Below, one piece after another: positions 1 through 9,135 of a stretch of DNA of 64,000 nucleotides. The first letter of the stretch is position 1. Every line of letters starts with the position of its first letter. The notes under the pieces are model-generated. The model made no database searches and was not told the origin of the DNA. It saw only the letters and a program-made list of their open reading frames with translations. Source of the DNA: Algorimicrobium echini (lineage in GTDB: Bacteria > Bacteroidota > Bacteroidia > Flavobacteriales > Flavobacteriaceae); the NCBI RefSeq assembly GCF_900115185.1, contig NZ_FOVN01000007.1, forward strand, positions 103,157 through 167,156. Reading direction: 5' to 3'. Position numbers and translations under genes: made by a program.

Positions 1-112
1 TATTGCATTAACTGAAGCCTGGGAACAAGGGAAAATTAAAGAAGGTGATACTGTTGTTTTAGCCGCCTTTGGTAGTGGCTTTACTTGGGGAAGTGTCATC
101 ATTAAATGGTAA
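1..112 (+). CDS. fabH: 3-oxoacyl-ACP synthase III C-terminus (partial)
   Basis: This is the last 37 codons of a gene cut by the left edge; the reading frame begins at base 2 and ends with TAA at 110-112. The visible residues include [16 protein letters not shown] followed by SVIIKW, which is the C-terminal signature of FabH, the beta-ketoacyl-ACP synthase III that starts fatty acid synthesis by condensing acetyl-CoA with malonyl-ACP. The GSGFTWG stretch lies near the active-site core in this family. The catalytic Cys-His-Asn residues are outside the window, so activity cannot be judged, and a FabH-like paralogue is possible. Confidence 0.8.
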   Translation, partial: IALTEAWEQGKIKEGDTVVLAAFGSGFTWGSVIIKW

Positions 113-201
113 CAAATTCCTTCGTAGGAAGATGTTTCTAAATAGGCTAAAGATTCAGTGTAGCCAATCTTAAAAACAATAATTTTAATTTATCTCATAA
201 A

Positions 202-231
202 AAAACCCGAAACATTGCTGCTTCGGGTTTT
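202..231. terminator. Hairpin terminator 1
   Basis: A 10-bp arm AAAACCCGAA pairs with TTCGGGTTTT around a loop of about 10 bases. A run of A on the left gives a seven-base T run when read on the minus strand, and a four-base T run on the plus strand. It lies about 90 bases after the fabH stop. Confidence 0.7.
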
Positions 232-377
232 CTACTATTAACCAATTTAACTAACACTAAACTATAAATTAAATAGTTTAAAAATTACTTAAAACTTATC
301 ACTTACCTATATAGACGTAAAAAGTCTGCATTTATTTCAAACCTTAACATTTTTAACTATCATTTAACACATAAAGC

Positions 378-408
378 AAAAACCCAAAGCTTTTACACCT
401 TGGGTTTT
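378..408. terminator. Hairpin terminator 2
   Basis: The arm AAAACCCAA pairs with TTGGGTTTT around a loop of about 12 bases. It resembles hairpin 1 in design and in the bases that follow it, which suggests duplication of a module. Confidence 0.65.
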
Positions 409-545
409 CTGTATTTAATAGTCAAACACTAACACTAACCATCAACTATTACGCAGACTATTAAATATTTGTTATTATCAATATAGACGATTACATTTGG
501 AAAACGTTACACTATATAAATGAGTTTAACGCTAAATTAACAGCT

Positions 546-908
546 ATGAGTAAAAAAACATTAGTAATAGGCGCTTCTTTAAAACCTAACCGGTATTCTA
601 ATATTGCTATAAACCGTTTGGTTAATTACCAGCATGATGTGGTAGCTTTTGGATTACGATCAGGAACGGTTTCTGGAGTATCCATTGATACAGAACTAAA
701 ACCTTATACGAATATTGAAACGGTTACCTTGTATTTAAATCCTCAGCGTCAGGTGGACTATTACGAGTATATTATCTCTTTGAACCCGAAACGTGTTATT
801 TTTAATCCTGGAACGGAAAATCCCGAATTTTATAAATTATTGGATGCTGCAAATATTAAAAGTGAAGTAGCTTGTACGCTTGTTTTACTTTCTACGAATC
901 AGTATTAA
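546..908 (+). CDS. CoA-binding domain protein (YccU-like)
   Basis: A 120-residue single-domain protein that begins [19 protein letters not shown], the nucleotide-binding Rossmann start typical of the small CoA-binding proteins related to E. coli YccU and to the CoA-binding domain of succinyl-CoA synthetase. The motif VIGAS-x-KPNRYS near residues 7-19 contacts the cofactor in this family, and a [11 protein letters not shown] segment at about 84-94 matches the conserved second half. Its cellular role is not established in the family. Its 3' end overlaps the convergent symporter gene by 24 bases. Confidence 0.85.
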   Translation: MSKKTLVIGASLKPNRYSNIAINRLVNYQHDVVAFGLRSGTVSGVSIDTELKPYTNIETVTLYLNPQRQVDYYEYIISLNPKRVIFNPGTENPEFYKLLDAANIKSEVACTLVLLSTNQY

Positions 909-2327
909 ACCCAAATAGGTAAGGAGCCCGTTTACAATTAAAATTTCGAAACCTATTTTATAACCGTTAAACAACTCTGCTGAATACATATTTATAAAAT
1001 AAGATAGTATTGGCGCTATTAATGCAATGATCCAAACATACTTGTCTTTAAGCTCGGTTTTAGTTAAAATTCCAAATGCAAATAGTCCTAATAAGGGTCC
1101 GTAGGTATAACCAGCAGCTTTAAACAATTCCCAAATTACTGATACATCTTTAAATAATGAATCAAATAGGATAATAACAGCCACTAAAACGATACTCACC
1201 AAAATGTGAACGCGTTTCCTAATACCTTTTTGTTTGTTTTCAGGTTTTTTATCGAGCTCAATTATATCTATACAAAATGAAGTTGTTAAGGATGTTAAAG
1301 CAGAATCAGCACTAGAATAAGCCGCAGCAATTAACCCTAAAATAAAAAATGCGGAGGTTAAAATACCAATTTCAGGCAACATAGCAATTGTTGGAAATAA
1401 ATCATCTTTGGTTGCCGTAATCCCATTTTGTTGAGCATATTGCGTCAACATTAATCCTAATGCTAGAAATAAAATATTCACGAAAATGAGTACAATACTG
1501 AAAACAACCATGTTTTTCTGGGCATCTTTTAAATTTCGACAGGTTAGGTTTTTCTGCATCATATCCTGATCTAAACCAGTCATGGTAATGGTAATAAACA
1601 TACCAGCTAAAAAGCTTTTTATAAAGAATTGTGCGTCGTTAGAGTCGTCTAAAAAGAAGACTCTACTCATGGTACTATCTTTCACATTTGTATAGATTTC
1701 AGAAATGCCATTTAAATCTAAAGCGGTTGCTAAAAATGAAATGGTAACAACTACCGAAATTAACATGAACAGTGTTTGTAAGGTATCTGTAAAAATAATC
1801 GTTTTAATACCACCTTTAAACGTGTATAACCAAATAAGCGCAATGGTAATAATTACAGTTACTGGAAAAGGCATGCCTAAATTATCAAATACTAAAAGCT
1901 GTAAAACTTTGGCAACCAAAAAGAGTCTGAAGGCAGCGCCAACAGTACGAGAAATTAAAAACGCAACCGAGCCTGTTTTGTAACTAGTATTCCCAAATCT
2001 ATCTCGTAAATAGGTGTAAATGGAGGTTAAGTTCATCCGGTAATACAGTGGTAAAAGGACGTAGGCAATTACTAAATAGCCAAAAAAGTAACCAAATACC
2101 ACCTGTAAATATCCAAACTGTTTGGTTTCTACAGCTCCTGGAACTGAAATAAATGTGACACCAGATAAGGATGCGCCAATCATTCCAAAAGCTACCAAAT
2201 ACCAAGGAGCCGATTTATTGGCCTTAAAAAAGGAGTCATTGGAATCCTCTTGTCCTGTAAAATAGGAAATTAGAATTAAAACAATGAAATAGGCTGCAAT
2301 TAAAAGAATAATCTGCGTTGGACTCAT
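885..2327 (-). CDS. Sodium:solute symporter family protein
   Basis: A 480-residue polytopic membrane protein with about 13 hydrophobic segments, the size and pattern of the sodium/solute symporter (SSS, SLC5-like) family. Supporting segments include [16 protein letters not shown] near residues 48-63, [15 protein letters not shown] near the middle, and [22 protein letters not shown], which matches the conserved helix 8-9 region of these transporters. It should couple inward sodium flow to uptake of an organic solute; the substrate cannot be read from sequence. It is convergent with the CoA-binding gene and divergent from recR. The start codon is the first in-frame ATG and leaves a normal N-terminal membrane helix. 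Confidence 0.88.
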   Translation of the reverse strand: MSPTQIILLIAAYFIVLILISYFTGQEDSNDSFFKANKSAPWYLVAFGMIGASLSGVTFISVPGAVETKQFGYLQVVFGYFFGYLVIAYVLLPLYYRMNLTSIYTYLRDRFGNTSYKTGSVAFLISRTVGAAFRLFLVAKVLQLLVFDNLGMPFPVTVIITIALIWLYTFKGGIKTIIFTDTLQTLFMLISVVVTISFLATALDLNGISEIYTNVKDSTMSRVFFLDDSNDAQFFIKSFLAGMFITITMTGLDQDMMQKNLTCRNLKDAQKNMVVFSIVLIFVNILFLALGLMLTQYAQQNGITATKDDLFPTIAMLPEIGILTSAFFILGLIAAAYSSADSALTSLTTSFCIDIIELDKKPENKQKGIRKRVHILVSIVLVAVIILFDSLFKDVSVIWELFKAAGYTYGPLLGLFAFGILTKTELKDKYVWIIALIAPILSYFINMYSAELFNGYKIGFEILIVNGLLTYLGLILIRRK

Positions 2328-2407
2328 ATAGCTATAAAATGTTCAGCCAAAATACAAATTACCATTGTATATGCAATTCTTAAATGGAAAATCGTAAATT
2401 CGCGGCT

Positions 2408-3025
2408 ATGGAATTTTCATCAAAACTTTTAGAGAAAGCTGTTAACGAGATGTCGCAATTACCAGGAATTGGTAAGCGAACGGCATTGCGTTTGGTTTTA
2501 CACTTGTTGAATCAGCCTGAAAGCCAGACGGTTCAGTTAGCAGGTGCTTTAAAAACCATGCGTTCAGACATTAAATTTTGTAAAAGTTGTTATAATATTA
2601 GTGATGTGGAGTTGTGTGAAATTTGCGCCAATCCCAATCGGATTAGTGATGTAATTTGTGTGGTTGAAGATATTCGCGATGTCATGGCTATTGAAAATAC
2701 CAGTTCTTTTAAAGGTTTATATCATGTTTTGGGTGGTAAAATTTCGCCTATGGATGGTATCGGTCCGCAGGATTTGAATATTCAATCTTTGGTAGAAAAA
2801 GTAAAGTTAGGTGATGTAAAAGAACTCATTTTCGCATTGGGTTCCACCATGGAAGGCGATACCACCAACTTTTATATCTACCGACAAATTCAAGACTATA
2901 ATGTCCTAACATCTACCATTGCTAGAGGAATATCAGTAGGCAATGAGTTAGAGTATACCGATGAAATTACCCTTGGACGCAGTATTGTTAACCGCATTCC
3001 TTTTGAAGCATCCCTAAAATCGTAA
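2408..3025 (+). CDS. recR: Recombination mediator protein RecR
   Basis: RecR acts with RecO and RecF to load RecA on gapped DNA. The 205-residue product shows the helix-hairpin-helix motif [13 protein letters not shown] near residues 17-29, a zinc finger with cysteines in CKSCYN and LCEIC near residues 57-74, and a Toprim domain beginning [15 protein letters not shown]. An upstream in-frame ATG at 2384 would add eight residues, but family members begin [12 protein letters not shown], so the ATG at 2408 is preferred. The next gene starts four bases after the stop, so the two may share a transcript. Confidence 0.93.
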   Translation: MEFSSKLLEKAVNEMSQLPGIGKRTALRLVLHLLNQPESQTVQLAGALKTMRSDIKFCKSCYNISDVELCEICANPNRISDVICVVEDIRDVMAIENTSSFKGLYHVLGGKISPMDGIGPQDLNIQSLVEKVKLGDVKELIFALGSTMEGDTTNFYIYRQIQDYNVLTSTIARGISVGNELEYTDEITLGRSIVNRIPFEASLKS

Positions 3026-3029
3026 GTAT

Positions 3030-4136
3030 TTGAAACTATCTGTCATCATCTTAAATTATAATGTTCGCTATTTTTTAGAGCTTTGTTTAAAAAGCGTCGA
3101 GAAAGCAATAGAAGGTTTGGATGCCGAAATTATTGTGGTCGACAATCAGTCCTCTGACACGAGTTGCGCGATGGTGAAAGCCTTGTTTCCAAATGTTATT
3201 TTAATAGAAAACCCTTCGAATGATGGTTTTTCAAAAGGCAATAATTTAGGTGTTAAACAAGCAAAAGGCGAGTATTTATGCATTTTAAATCCGGATACCA
3301 TTGTTGCAGAAGATACTTTTAAAATACTTCTAGATTTTTCAGACAAGCAAGATAATTTGGGTATTGTTGGCTGCCGACTCATGGATGGAACCGGTAAATT
3401 TCTACCCGAAAGTAAACGTAATGTGCCGAAACCAGCCGTTGCGCTTAAAAAATTATTAGGAAATCCCAATTCCTATTACGCCAATCAATTGGGTGAATAT
3501 GAAACTGGTAAAGTGCCCATTTTTGTAGGTGCTTTTATGTTGCTTAAAAAAGATGTGTATTTAAAAGTTGGCGGTTTTGATGAAGACTATTTTATGTATG
3601 GTGAAGATATTGACCTATCATACAAAGTCCTAAAAGCTGGTTATACCAACTACTATAATGGAAGCACAACAATTATTCACTATAAAGGCGAAAGCACCTT
3701 GAAAGATGCTAATTACGCGAAACGGTTTTATGGCGCCATGCAAATTTTCTATAAAAAGCACTTTAAAAATAATATTTTTTTTGATAGTATGGTGTGGTTG
3801 GGAATTCGCGCAGCATATTTAATACGTTCAGAACCTGTAGTGGTAAAACCCAAACGGCAATCTTACGTGTTTTTAACTCAAGAAACATCACACATTCTAG
3901 AAACAAATTTAGAAAAGCCTGTTTCTTTAGTGAAAAAAGTAATTCATGTAGATCCATTTACGGAAGTTATTTTTGACGCCAACACCTTTTCCTATAAATC
4001 AATTTTTCAGCATATTACCGATTTAAAGGCTAACGAAGGTATTTCATTTAAAATTCTACCAAACAATTCCGATTTTATAATTGGTAGTAACAGTTCAAAA
4101 AATCGTGGTGAAATTCACCTACTAAAAAAGAATTAA
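3030..4136 (+). CDS. Glycosyltransferase family 2 protein
   Basis: A 368-residue inverting GT-A glycosyltransferase. It begins with the family pattern MKLSVIILNYNVRYFLELCL and has the donor-binding acidic motif LNPDTIV near residues 87-93, a VGAFMLLKKDVY segment, and the acceptor-side motif GGFDEDYFMYGEDIDLSYK near 184-202. This rhamnosyl-transferase-like subgroup adds sugars to surface glycans; donor and acceptor are unknown. The start is TTG at 3030, four bases after recR; no ATG gives a complete first beta strand. The last 90 residues lie outside the catalytic domain and have no domain I recognise. Confidence 0.87.
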   Translation: MKLSVIILNYNVRYFLELCLKSVEKAIEGLDAEIIVVDNQSSDTSCAMVKALFPNVILIENPSNDGFSKGNNLGVKQAKGEYLCILNPDTIVAEDTFKILLDFSDKQDNLGIVGCRLMDGTGKFLPESKRNVPKPAVALKKLLGNPNSYYANQLGEYETGKVPIFVGAFMLLKKDVYLKVGGFDEDYFMYGEDIDLSYKVLKAGYTNYYNGSTTIIHYKGESTLKDANYAKRFYGAMQIFYKKHFKNNIFFDSMVWLGIRAAYLIRSEPVVVKPKRQSYVFLTQETSHILETNLEKPVSLVKKVIHVDPFTEVIFDANTFSYKSIFQHITDLKANEGISFKILPNNSDFIIGSNSSKNRGEIHLLKKN

Positions 4137-4171
4137 ATAATAAAACTGCAATGAATTTGATGATTTTTCAT

Positions 4172-4179
4172 TAATTTTG
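4172..4179 (+). promoter_or_regulatory. -7 promoter element for the E2 gene
   Basis: TAATTTTG matches the Bacteroidota -7 consensus TAnnTTTG and lies 37 bases before the ATG at 4217. No clear -33 TTTG is seen at the usual spacing. Confidence 0.55.
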
Positions 4180-4216
4180 CAGTCGAAATTAAAAAACATA
4201 CGGTTTAGTTACAGAT

Positions 4217-5515
4217 ATGGCAAAATTTGAATTAAAACTCCCTAAAATGGGAGAGAGTGTAGCAGAAGCAACCATTACATCTTGGTTAAAAGAAGTGGGC
4301 GATACTATTGAAGCAGACGAAGCAGTTCTTGAAATTGCAACAGATAAAGTGGATAGTGAAGTGCCTAGTGAAGTAGATGGTGTATTAGTTGAGGTGTTAT
4401 TTAACGTGGACGATGTAGTTCAAGTTGGTCAGACCATTGCTATTATAGAAACAGAAAGCGATTCAGTAGCTGTTGATTCAGCTCCAAAATCAGAGCCTAC
4501 AAAAGAGTCCGCTCCTGTAGCTGAAGTGGCTAAAACAGTAACGGCTGCACAAGAAACGGCTGCACCAGTAGCATCTTCAGATGATCGGTTTTATTCACCA
4601 TTGGTGAAAAATATGGCAACTAAAGAAGGCGTTTCTCAAGATGAATTAGATGCTATTCCAGGAACTGGAAAAGATGGACGTGTTACTAAAAACGACATGC
4701 GTGCGTATTTAGAAAATCGTTCGTCTGCACCAAAATCACAACCAACACAGCCAGCAGCTCCTAAACAAACAGAAAAACCAAAAGCAGCTCCAGTAGTAGC
4801 TTCAGGTGATGATGAAATTATAGAAATGTCCCGAATGGGCAAATTAATTGCGCATCACATGGTGGAATCAGTTCAAACTTCGGCACATGTTCAGAGTTTT
4901 ATTGAAGCTGATGTTACCAAAATATGGAATTGGCGTAAAAAAGTGAAAGATGGCTTTATGAAGCGTGAAGGTGAAAACTTAACCTTTACACCAATCTTTA
5001 TGGAAGCAATTGCCAAAGCGTTACGCGATTTTCCAATGATGAATATTTCTGTGCAAGGAGATACCATTATTAAAAAGAAGCATATTAACTTAGGTATGGC
5101 AGCAGCTTTAGGCGATGGTAACTTAATTGTACCTGTTATTAAAGATGCAGACCAGTTAAATTTAGTTGGAATGACCAAAAAGGTAAATGATTTAGCTAAT
5201 AGAGCTCGATTAAACCAACTAAAACCAGACGATATCCAAGGTGGTACTTACACAGTTACAAATGTGGGAACCTTTGGCAGTATTATGGGTACACCAATTA
5301 TTAATCAGCCGCAAGTAGGTATTTTAGCACTGGGTGCTATTCGTAAAGTACCTGCAGTTGTAGAAACACCTGAAGGCGATTTTATTGGCATCCGTTACAG
5401 AATGTTCTTATCGCATTCTTATGACCATCGTGTTGTAAATGGTGCGTTAGGCGGACAGTTTGTAAAGGCTGTTAAAGATTATTTAGAGGCTTGGGACTCT
5501 AATCGCGAGATTTAA
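4217..5515 (+). CDS. 2-oxo acid dehydrogenase E2 (dihydrolipoamide acyltransferase)
   Basis: A 432-residue E2 core subunit that transfers acyl groups from lipoamide to CoA. It has an N-terminal lipoyl domain (about 2-78) with the lipoylated lysine in EIATDKVDSE, an Ala/Pro-rich linker, an E3/E1-binding domain (about 125-165, FYSPLVKNMATKEG), a second linker, and a catalytic domain (about 200-430) ending with LSHSYDHRVVNGALGGQF. The overall form fits the branched-chain 2-oxoacid or acetoin-type E2s more than succinyltransferases. One oddity is HRVVNG where most family members have HRVVDG. It is monocistronic, between a -7 promoter element and a strong terminator; no E1 or E3 gene is nearby. 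Confidence 0.9.
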   Translation: MAKFELKLPKMGESVAEATITSWLKEVGDTIEADEAVLEIATDKVDSEVPSEVDGVLVEVLFNVDDVVQVGQTIAIIETESDSVAVDSAPKSEPTKESAPVAEVAKTVTAAQETAAPVASSDDRFYSPLVKNMATKEGVSQDELDAIPGTGKDGRVTKNDMRAYLENRSSAPKSQPTQPAAPKQTEKPKAAPVVASGDDEIIEMSRMGKLIAHHMVESVQTSAHVQSFIEADVTKIWNWRKKVKDGFMKREGENLTFTPIFMEAIAKALRDFPMMNISVQGDTIIKKKHINLGMAAALGDGNLIVPVIKDADQLNLVGMTKKVNDLANRARLNQLKPDDIQGGTYTVTNVGTFGSIMGTPIINQPQVGILALGAIRKVPAVVETPEGDFIGIRYRMFLSHSYDHRVVNGALGGQFVKAVKDYLEAWDSNREI

Positions 5516-5556
5516 AAATCCCTTTAAAAAAAGGGCTCTCAAAATATAATAAGCGA

Positions 5557-5587
5557 AAAGCACAATCGGAGGATTGTGCTTTTTTTG
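5557..5587 (+). terminator. Rho-independent terminator after the E2 gene
   Basis: The arms AAAAGCACAATC and GATTGTGCTTTT form a 12-bp stem with a short GGA loop followed by a long T run. A smaller CCCTTT/AAAGGG hairpin precedes it directly after the stop codon. Confidence 0.85.
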
Positions 5588-5686
5588 TTTTAGATTCTGT
5601 TCGTTTTAGGGTTTTGAAATTTGTATATGAGGATATTATGATTCAAAACTTAAAAATTGATTCTAATAATTATTTTTAAGTTTTTT

Positions 5687-5890
5687 CTAAACTAAAATCC
5701 AACCTAAAATTATTAAAAATATAATAGCCACAAACCCATTATTAAACATATGTTGCCTGTCCCAATGATCTTTAGATTTTTTTTTACCATAAAGATATTC
5801 TTTAAAACTAAATTTAGGTTTCTTAAAAATTGTTCGCCAAATTGAGCCGTAAATCCATCGAATGGTGCCTCCAATAGTATTTATTACCAA
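5687..5890 (-). CDS. Small hypothetical membrane protein
   Basis: A 67-residue protein with a basic, aromatic N-terminal half (IRWIYGSIWRTIFKKPKF, then the sequence EYLYGKKKSKDHWDRQHMFN) and a single C-terminal transmembrane segment (VAIIFLIILGWILV). I recognise the general form as a small conserved protein of flavobacteria, but it has no known function. It sits 68 bases upstream of the esterase gene's stop codon, on the same strand but with no obvious coupling. Confidence 0.65.
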   Translation of the reverse strand: MVINTIGGTIRWIYGSIWRTIFKKPKFSFKEYLYGKKKSKDHWDRQHMFNNGFVAIIFLIILGWILV

Positions 5891-5958
5891 GTGAAATTAT
5901 GGTATAAGCAACAATATTGTCAATCATAGATTAATGTTCTTTGTTTTTTAAAACAAAC

Positions 5959-6765
5959 TTAATCAAAACTCCAAACCAAAGCTTTTTCTTTCGTTGCTCT
6001 AAAAATAGTATTGTGTTTTTCATTCGGTTCATCGGAATAGGTCCACGTTACATTTTCGGGTGCTGCTTCTTTAAAAATGGTTGCAAGATTTCTAGTGTGT
6101 TTGGAAATATCTTCGGCACCAGAACCTGCAAACCATATTTTTTTGGATTTATTTGGAAACTGACTCAAATGATTTTTAGCTTCTTTTACTAAATTGAAAT
6201 CGTTCCACCATAATGATGGATCCATAGCAATAAAAAAATCAAACGCTTCTGGATTTAACATAAACGTTTCTATTACAAAAAGTCCTGCTAACGATTCGCC
6301 AATAATGCCTTTTTGGTTTGTTGTTCGGTATTTTTTATTTATATCTGGTATTAATTCATTGCTTATAAACGCACGAAAATTTTTGGCACCATCCGTAATT
6401 GGACAATATTCCGCATCGGCTTCTACTTCAGAAGAGCCCGTTAAATCGCGACCTCTTTCCGTGTTTTCAATCCCAACTAAAATTAATGGTGGAATCTGCT
6501 TTTCGGCAATAAGTTTGGCGAGTGTATTAGCTATGTGTGGGAAATCTTCTTGTATACCACCATCTGGCATATAAAGTACAGGAAAGGATTGTTCCGAAGT
6601 TGCATAAGTAGGTGGTGTCCAAACATTAATTACGCGTGTTTCGTGGACTGAAACGGATTCAATAGTAAAATTATCATGAGTAGGAATTGGGTCGTTGTAT
6701 TGCGAACGGTTATTGCAGCTCAAGCATATTAAGAGTAGCGTAATAACGAGGTGTATTTTGTTCAT
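5959..6765 (-). CDS. Esterase of the enterochelin esterase/YbbA-like family, lipoprotein
   Basis: A 268-residue alpha/beta hydrolase. The N-terminus MNKIHLVITLLLICLSC ends in a lipobox, so the protein should be a lipoprotein. The nucleophile is the serine of GESLAG near residue 154, with a candidate acid in AMDPSLWW and a candidate histidine in NEKHNTIF near the C-terminus. This family (Pfam Esterase, related to Fes and antigen 85) cleaves ester bonds in siderophores, acyl sugars or xylan acetates; the substrate here is unknown. A near-consensus -7 element (TATCTTTA on the minus strand) lies at 6793-6800. Confidence 0.85.
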   Translation of the reverse strand: MNKIHLVITLLLICLSCNNRSQYNDPIPTHDNFTIESVSVHETRVINVWTPPTYATSEQSFPVLYMPDGGIQEDFPHIANTLAKLIAEKQIPPLILVGIENTERGRDLTGSSEVEADAEYCPITDGAKNFRAFISNELIPDINKKYRTTNQKGIIGESLAGLFVIETFMLNPEAFDFFIAMDPSLWWNDFNLVKEAKNHLSQFPNKSKKIWFAGSGAEDISKHTRNLATIFKEAAPENVTWTYSDEPNEKHNTIFRATKEKALVWSFD

Positions 6766-6814
6766 TTTTAGCTCTGGAAATATTTAAAAAATTAAAGATA
6801 TAAAAATTACTGAA

Positions 6815-7345
6815 TCATGGGGTTTCTCTGACACCTCTTAAAATATCCGACTGCATGTTAACAGAATCAGAACTTGATGCCTTGTGTAATACAGAAATAT
6901 CACCAGTAGATTCCAGAACAACCGCAAGCACCTGGTCAAAATTAGTCACATTTGCCTCGCGTAATTTGGCAATGAGTTGCGATTTGTGAATTCGAGCATG
7001 TTTTAAGTTGGTTTCCAGAATGTTATTTCCTTTCATTAATAATAAAGGTTTATTGGAAATCAGCGAATTTAAAGCAGGAAAACGTCTTTGTAAAAACGAA
7101 AATATAAAAGTTAATATCAATAAGCTGGTAATAGCAGTGGAGCCATGAGCAACCGTTGTACTAGATGTTAGTGTAGCCGAAATGATACTACCAATAGCAA
7201 TGGTAAAAGCAAAGTCGTAAGCAGTAAATTTGGCAAAAGACCGAAGGCCAACAAGTCGTGTTAGCAGGATAACAACTATAAAAACTAAAATACTTGCTAA
7301 AAAGGTAATTAAAATTGGGTCGCTTATTTTGTAAATCCAGTCCAT
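6815..7345 (-). CDS. DUF421 family membrane protein
   Basis: A 176-residue protein with three N-terminal transmembrane helices followed by a cytoplasmic domain, the DUF421/YetF layout. Characteristic segments are ILLTRLVGLRSFAKFTAYDF (about 27-46), the GSIISATLTSS turn, and LLMKGNNILETNLKHARI followed by KLREANVTNFDQVLAVVLE. YetF-type proteins are linked to envelope stability in Bacillus, but no activity is defined. It is a stand-alone gene between two minus-strand membrane or envelope genes. Confidence 0.85.
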   Translation of the reverse strand: MDWIYKISDPILITFLASILVFIVVILLTRLVGLRSFAKFTAYDFAFTIAIGSIISATLTSSTTVAHGSTAITSLLILTFIFSFLQRRFPALNSLISNKPLLLMKGNNILETNLKHARIHKSQLIAKLREANVTNFDQVLAVVLESTGDISVLHKASSSDSVNMQSDILRGVRETP

Positions 7346-7458
7346 AATATGTTGTTTTTTATGAGCTAGAATATACAGACTTCATTATTGATAAACTAGT
7401 TAGAATAAAAAATATGTGTGCTGTATGACTAAACTTTATCTATAGTTTTAAAACGCTT

Positions 7459-8118
7459 TCAGTTAGCCGTCTGTTTGTTTAACATTTTGGCTTTTGTTTT
7501 ACGCTTCCAGTACACAATATAAATAGTTCCTAGAAGTGTAGGGGTTAACCAAGCTATTAGATTACTTATACCAACTCCAGCAATTACAAAAGCTGTTATG
7601 GATGCAATTAAAGCACCATTCATTTTTATAAGATGAGCAATTAACCACGCATTTTTGGAATTCTGGGGATTTTTAAAAAATTTAAAATCTATACAAGTGA
7701 GTCTCAACCCGAAAACTCCAAAAAATAGGAAAAGTACACTGGTAGTATTACTTTTAAAGATTAAATAGATACCAAATACCATCATGAAAATAGAAAATAG
7801 GAGCATGATTCCTGAAATAGATTTGTCAATCCAGTTGGCTTGTGCTTTATTTTTGAAGGTCAATGCTCGGTTTCCGCTTAAAACTAAATACATGGTAAAG
7901 ACACCAATTACAAAAAGAAATAGGTTTTCATGATTGGGCATCCAAGAAATTGGAACAGAAATTAGTGAGCTAGTAAACATACCAATTGAAAATAATTTAC
8001 CCATTCGTTTATGGTTTTTGCTCCCTTTTTTCACAATAATACTGGCTATTCCAGTAATAAGTCCGATACCTCCAAAAAACGCGTGGATGTAAATAGCAAT
8101 TTTAATAATATCTTCCAT
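7459..8118 (-). CDS. DUF2306-like multi-pass membrane protein
   Basis: A 219-residue protein with about six hydrophobic helices. It starts MEDIIKIAIYIHAFFGGIGL and has a conserved-looking KGSKNHKRMGKLFSIGMF stretch after helix 2, a pattern I associate with DUF2306-type predicted membrane proteins in Bacteroidota. Two histidines in helices 1 and 2 (IHAFFGG, NHKRMG) and a third in AHLIKMNGA could bind heme or metal, but this is inference. No function is known. Confidence 0.7.
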   Translation of the reverse strand: MEDIIKIAIYIHAFFGGIGLITGIASIIVKKGSKNHKRMGKLFSIGMFTSSLISVPISWMPNHENLFLFVIGVFTMYLVLSGNRALTFKNKAQANWIDKSISGIMLLFSIFMMVFGIYLIFKSNTTSVLFLFFGVFGLRLTCIDFKFFKNPQNSKNAWLIAHLIKMNGALIASITAFVIAGVGISNLIAWLTPTLLGTIYIVYWKRKTKAKMLNKQTAN

Positions 8119-8305
8119 TTGAGTTGGTTTTTTATGATAATAGGTTAAAAATCGAACAAAAAAAGAAGGTGTTAAATTAAAACAGACTCAATTGTTGTTT
8201 TTTACAGATGAGTTAGTTTAATAAAGTAGTTTCGCTATTTTTTAGCGTACAATATGTTTTCTTAAGGTTTTTTCTAACTCAAACAGCTTTTTTATTAATT
8301 CTATT

Positions 8306-8313
8306 TACCTTTG
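8306..8313 (+). promoter_or_regulatory. -7 promoter element for the exonuclease gene
   Basis: TACCTTTG matches TAnnTTTG, 16 bases before the ATG at 8330, giving a leader of only about 10 bases. No good -33 TTTG is visible. Confidence 0.6.
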
Positions 8314-8329
8314 CCCAAAATGATAGAAC

Positions 8330-9106
8330 ATGAAACTCAATCTTACCAAGCCCATTTGTTTTTTCGATTTAGAAACGACAGGAATTAGTATCACTTCAGA
8401 TAGAATAGTAGAAATTGCTATTCTTAAAGTTCATCCTAATGGTAAAGAAGAATCGACACGCTGGTTAGTAAATCCAGAAATGCCTATACCTAAAGAGGTT
8501 ACAGCCATTCATGGGATTTCGGATGCTGATGTTGCAGATGCACCGACATTTAAGGAGTTGGCAAAAGAAATTCATCAAATTGTTAAAGATTCCGATCTAG
8601 GTGGTTTTAATTCTAACCGATTCGATATTCCGCTTTTAGCTGAAGAAATGTTACGTGCTGATGTGGATTTCGATATGAAAAATCGGGTTTCAATTGATGT
8701 TCAAACCATTTTTCATAAAATGGAACAACGAACTTTAAGTGCTGCCTATAAATTTTATTGCAATGAAACGTTAGAAGGTGCTCATAGCGCTGAAGCGGAT
8801 ACTCATGCTACCTACCAAGTTTTAAAAGCGCAGTTAGCAAAATATGATGAGCTTGAAAATGACACACAGTTTTTAGCCGAATTTAGTTCGCGAAAAAAAT
8901 TCGCGGATTTTGCTGGTTTTATTTCTTATAATAAACAGGGTGAAGAGTGCTTCTCCTTCGGAAAGCATAAAGGTAAATTAGTAACCGAAATTTTAGAAAA
9001 AGAACCCGGATATTTTGGGTGGTTACTCAACGCAGATTTTCCATTGTATACCAAGAAAGTATTAACAGCTATTAAGTTAAGAGCCTTTAATAATAAATTG
9101 GATTAG
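8330..9106 (+). CDS. DEDDh 3'-5' exonuclease (DnaQ/ExoX-like)
   Basis: A 258-residue protein. Residues 1-175 form a DnaQ-type exonuclease with ExoI FFDLETTG, ExoII GGFNSNRFDIPLL and ExoIII HSAEADTHAT, which supply the four acidic metal ligands and the catalytic histidine. Residues about 205-245 (CFSFGKHKGKLVTEILEKE, then GYFGWLL) form a C-terminal domain like that of exonuclease X. The protein probably trims DNA ends in repair or proofreads as a polymerase III epsilon-like subunit. The same C-terminal fold appears alone in the DUF3820 gene at 23921. Confidence 0.88.
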   Translation: MKLNLTKPICFFDLETTGISITSDRIVEIAILKVHPNGKEESTRWLVNPEMPIPKEVTAIHGISDADVADAPTFKELAKEIHQIVKDSDLGGFNSNRFDIPLLAEEMLRADVDFDMKNRVSIDVQTIFHKMEQRTLSAAYKFYCNETLEGAHSAEADTHATYQVLKAQLAKYDELENDTQFLAEFSSRKKFADFAGFISYNKQGEECFSFGKHKGKLVTEILEKEPGYFGWLLNADFPLYTKKVLTAIKLRAFNNKLD

Positions 9107-9135
9107 TCGGTTTTAATCGGTTTTGTTTAAAATTC

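Larger units (their letters stand above)
113..545. other. Intergenic region with two similar hairpin modules
   Basis: No gene is seen in these 433 bases. The region holds two hairpins, each followed on the plus strand by a related tail containing ACTAACACTAA. The first module spans roughly 200-285 and the second roughly 376-460. Both hairpins carry runs of T on both strands, so they can act as bidirectional terminators. The minus-strand T run of the first is the longer one. The modules look like a duplicated unit and could also belong to small RNAs; see the findings. Confidence 0.5.
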
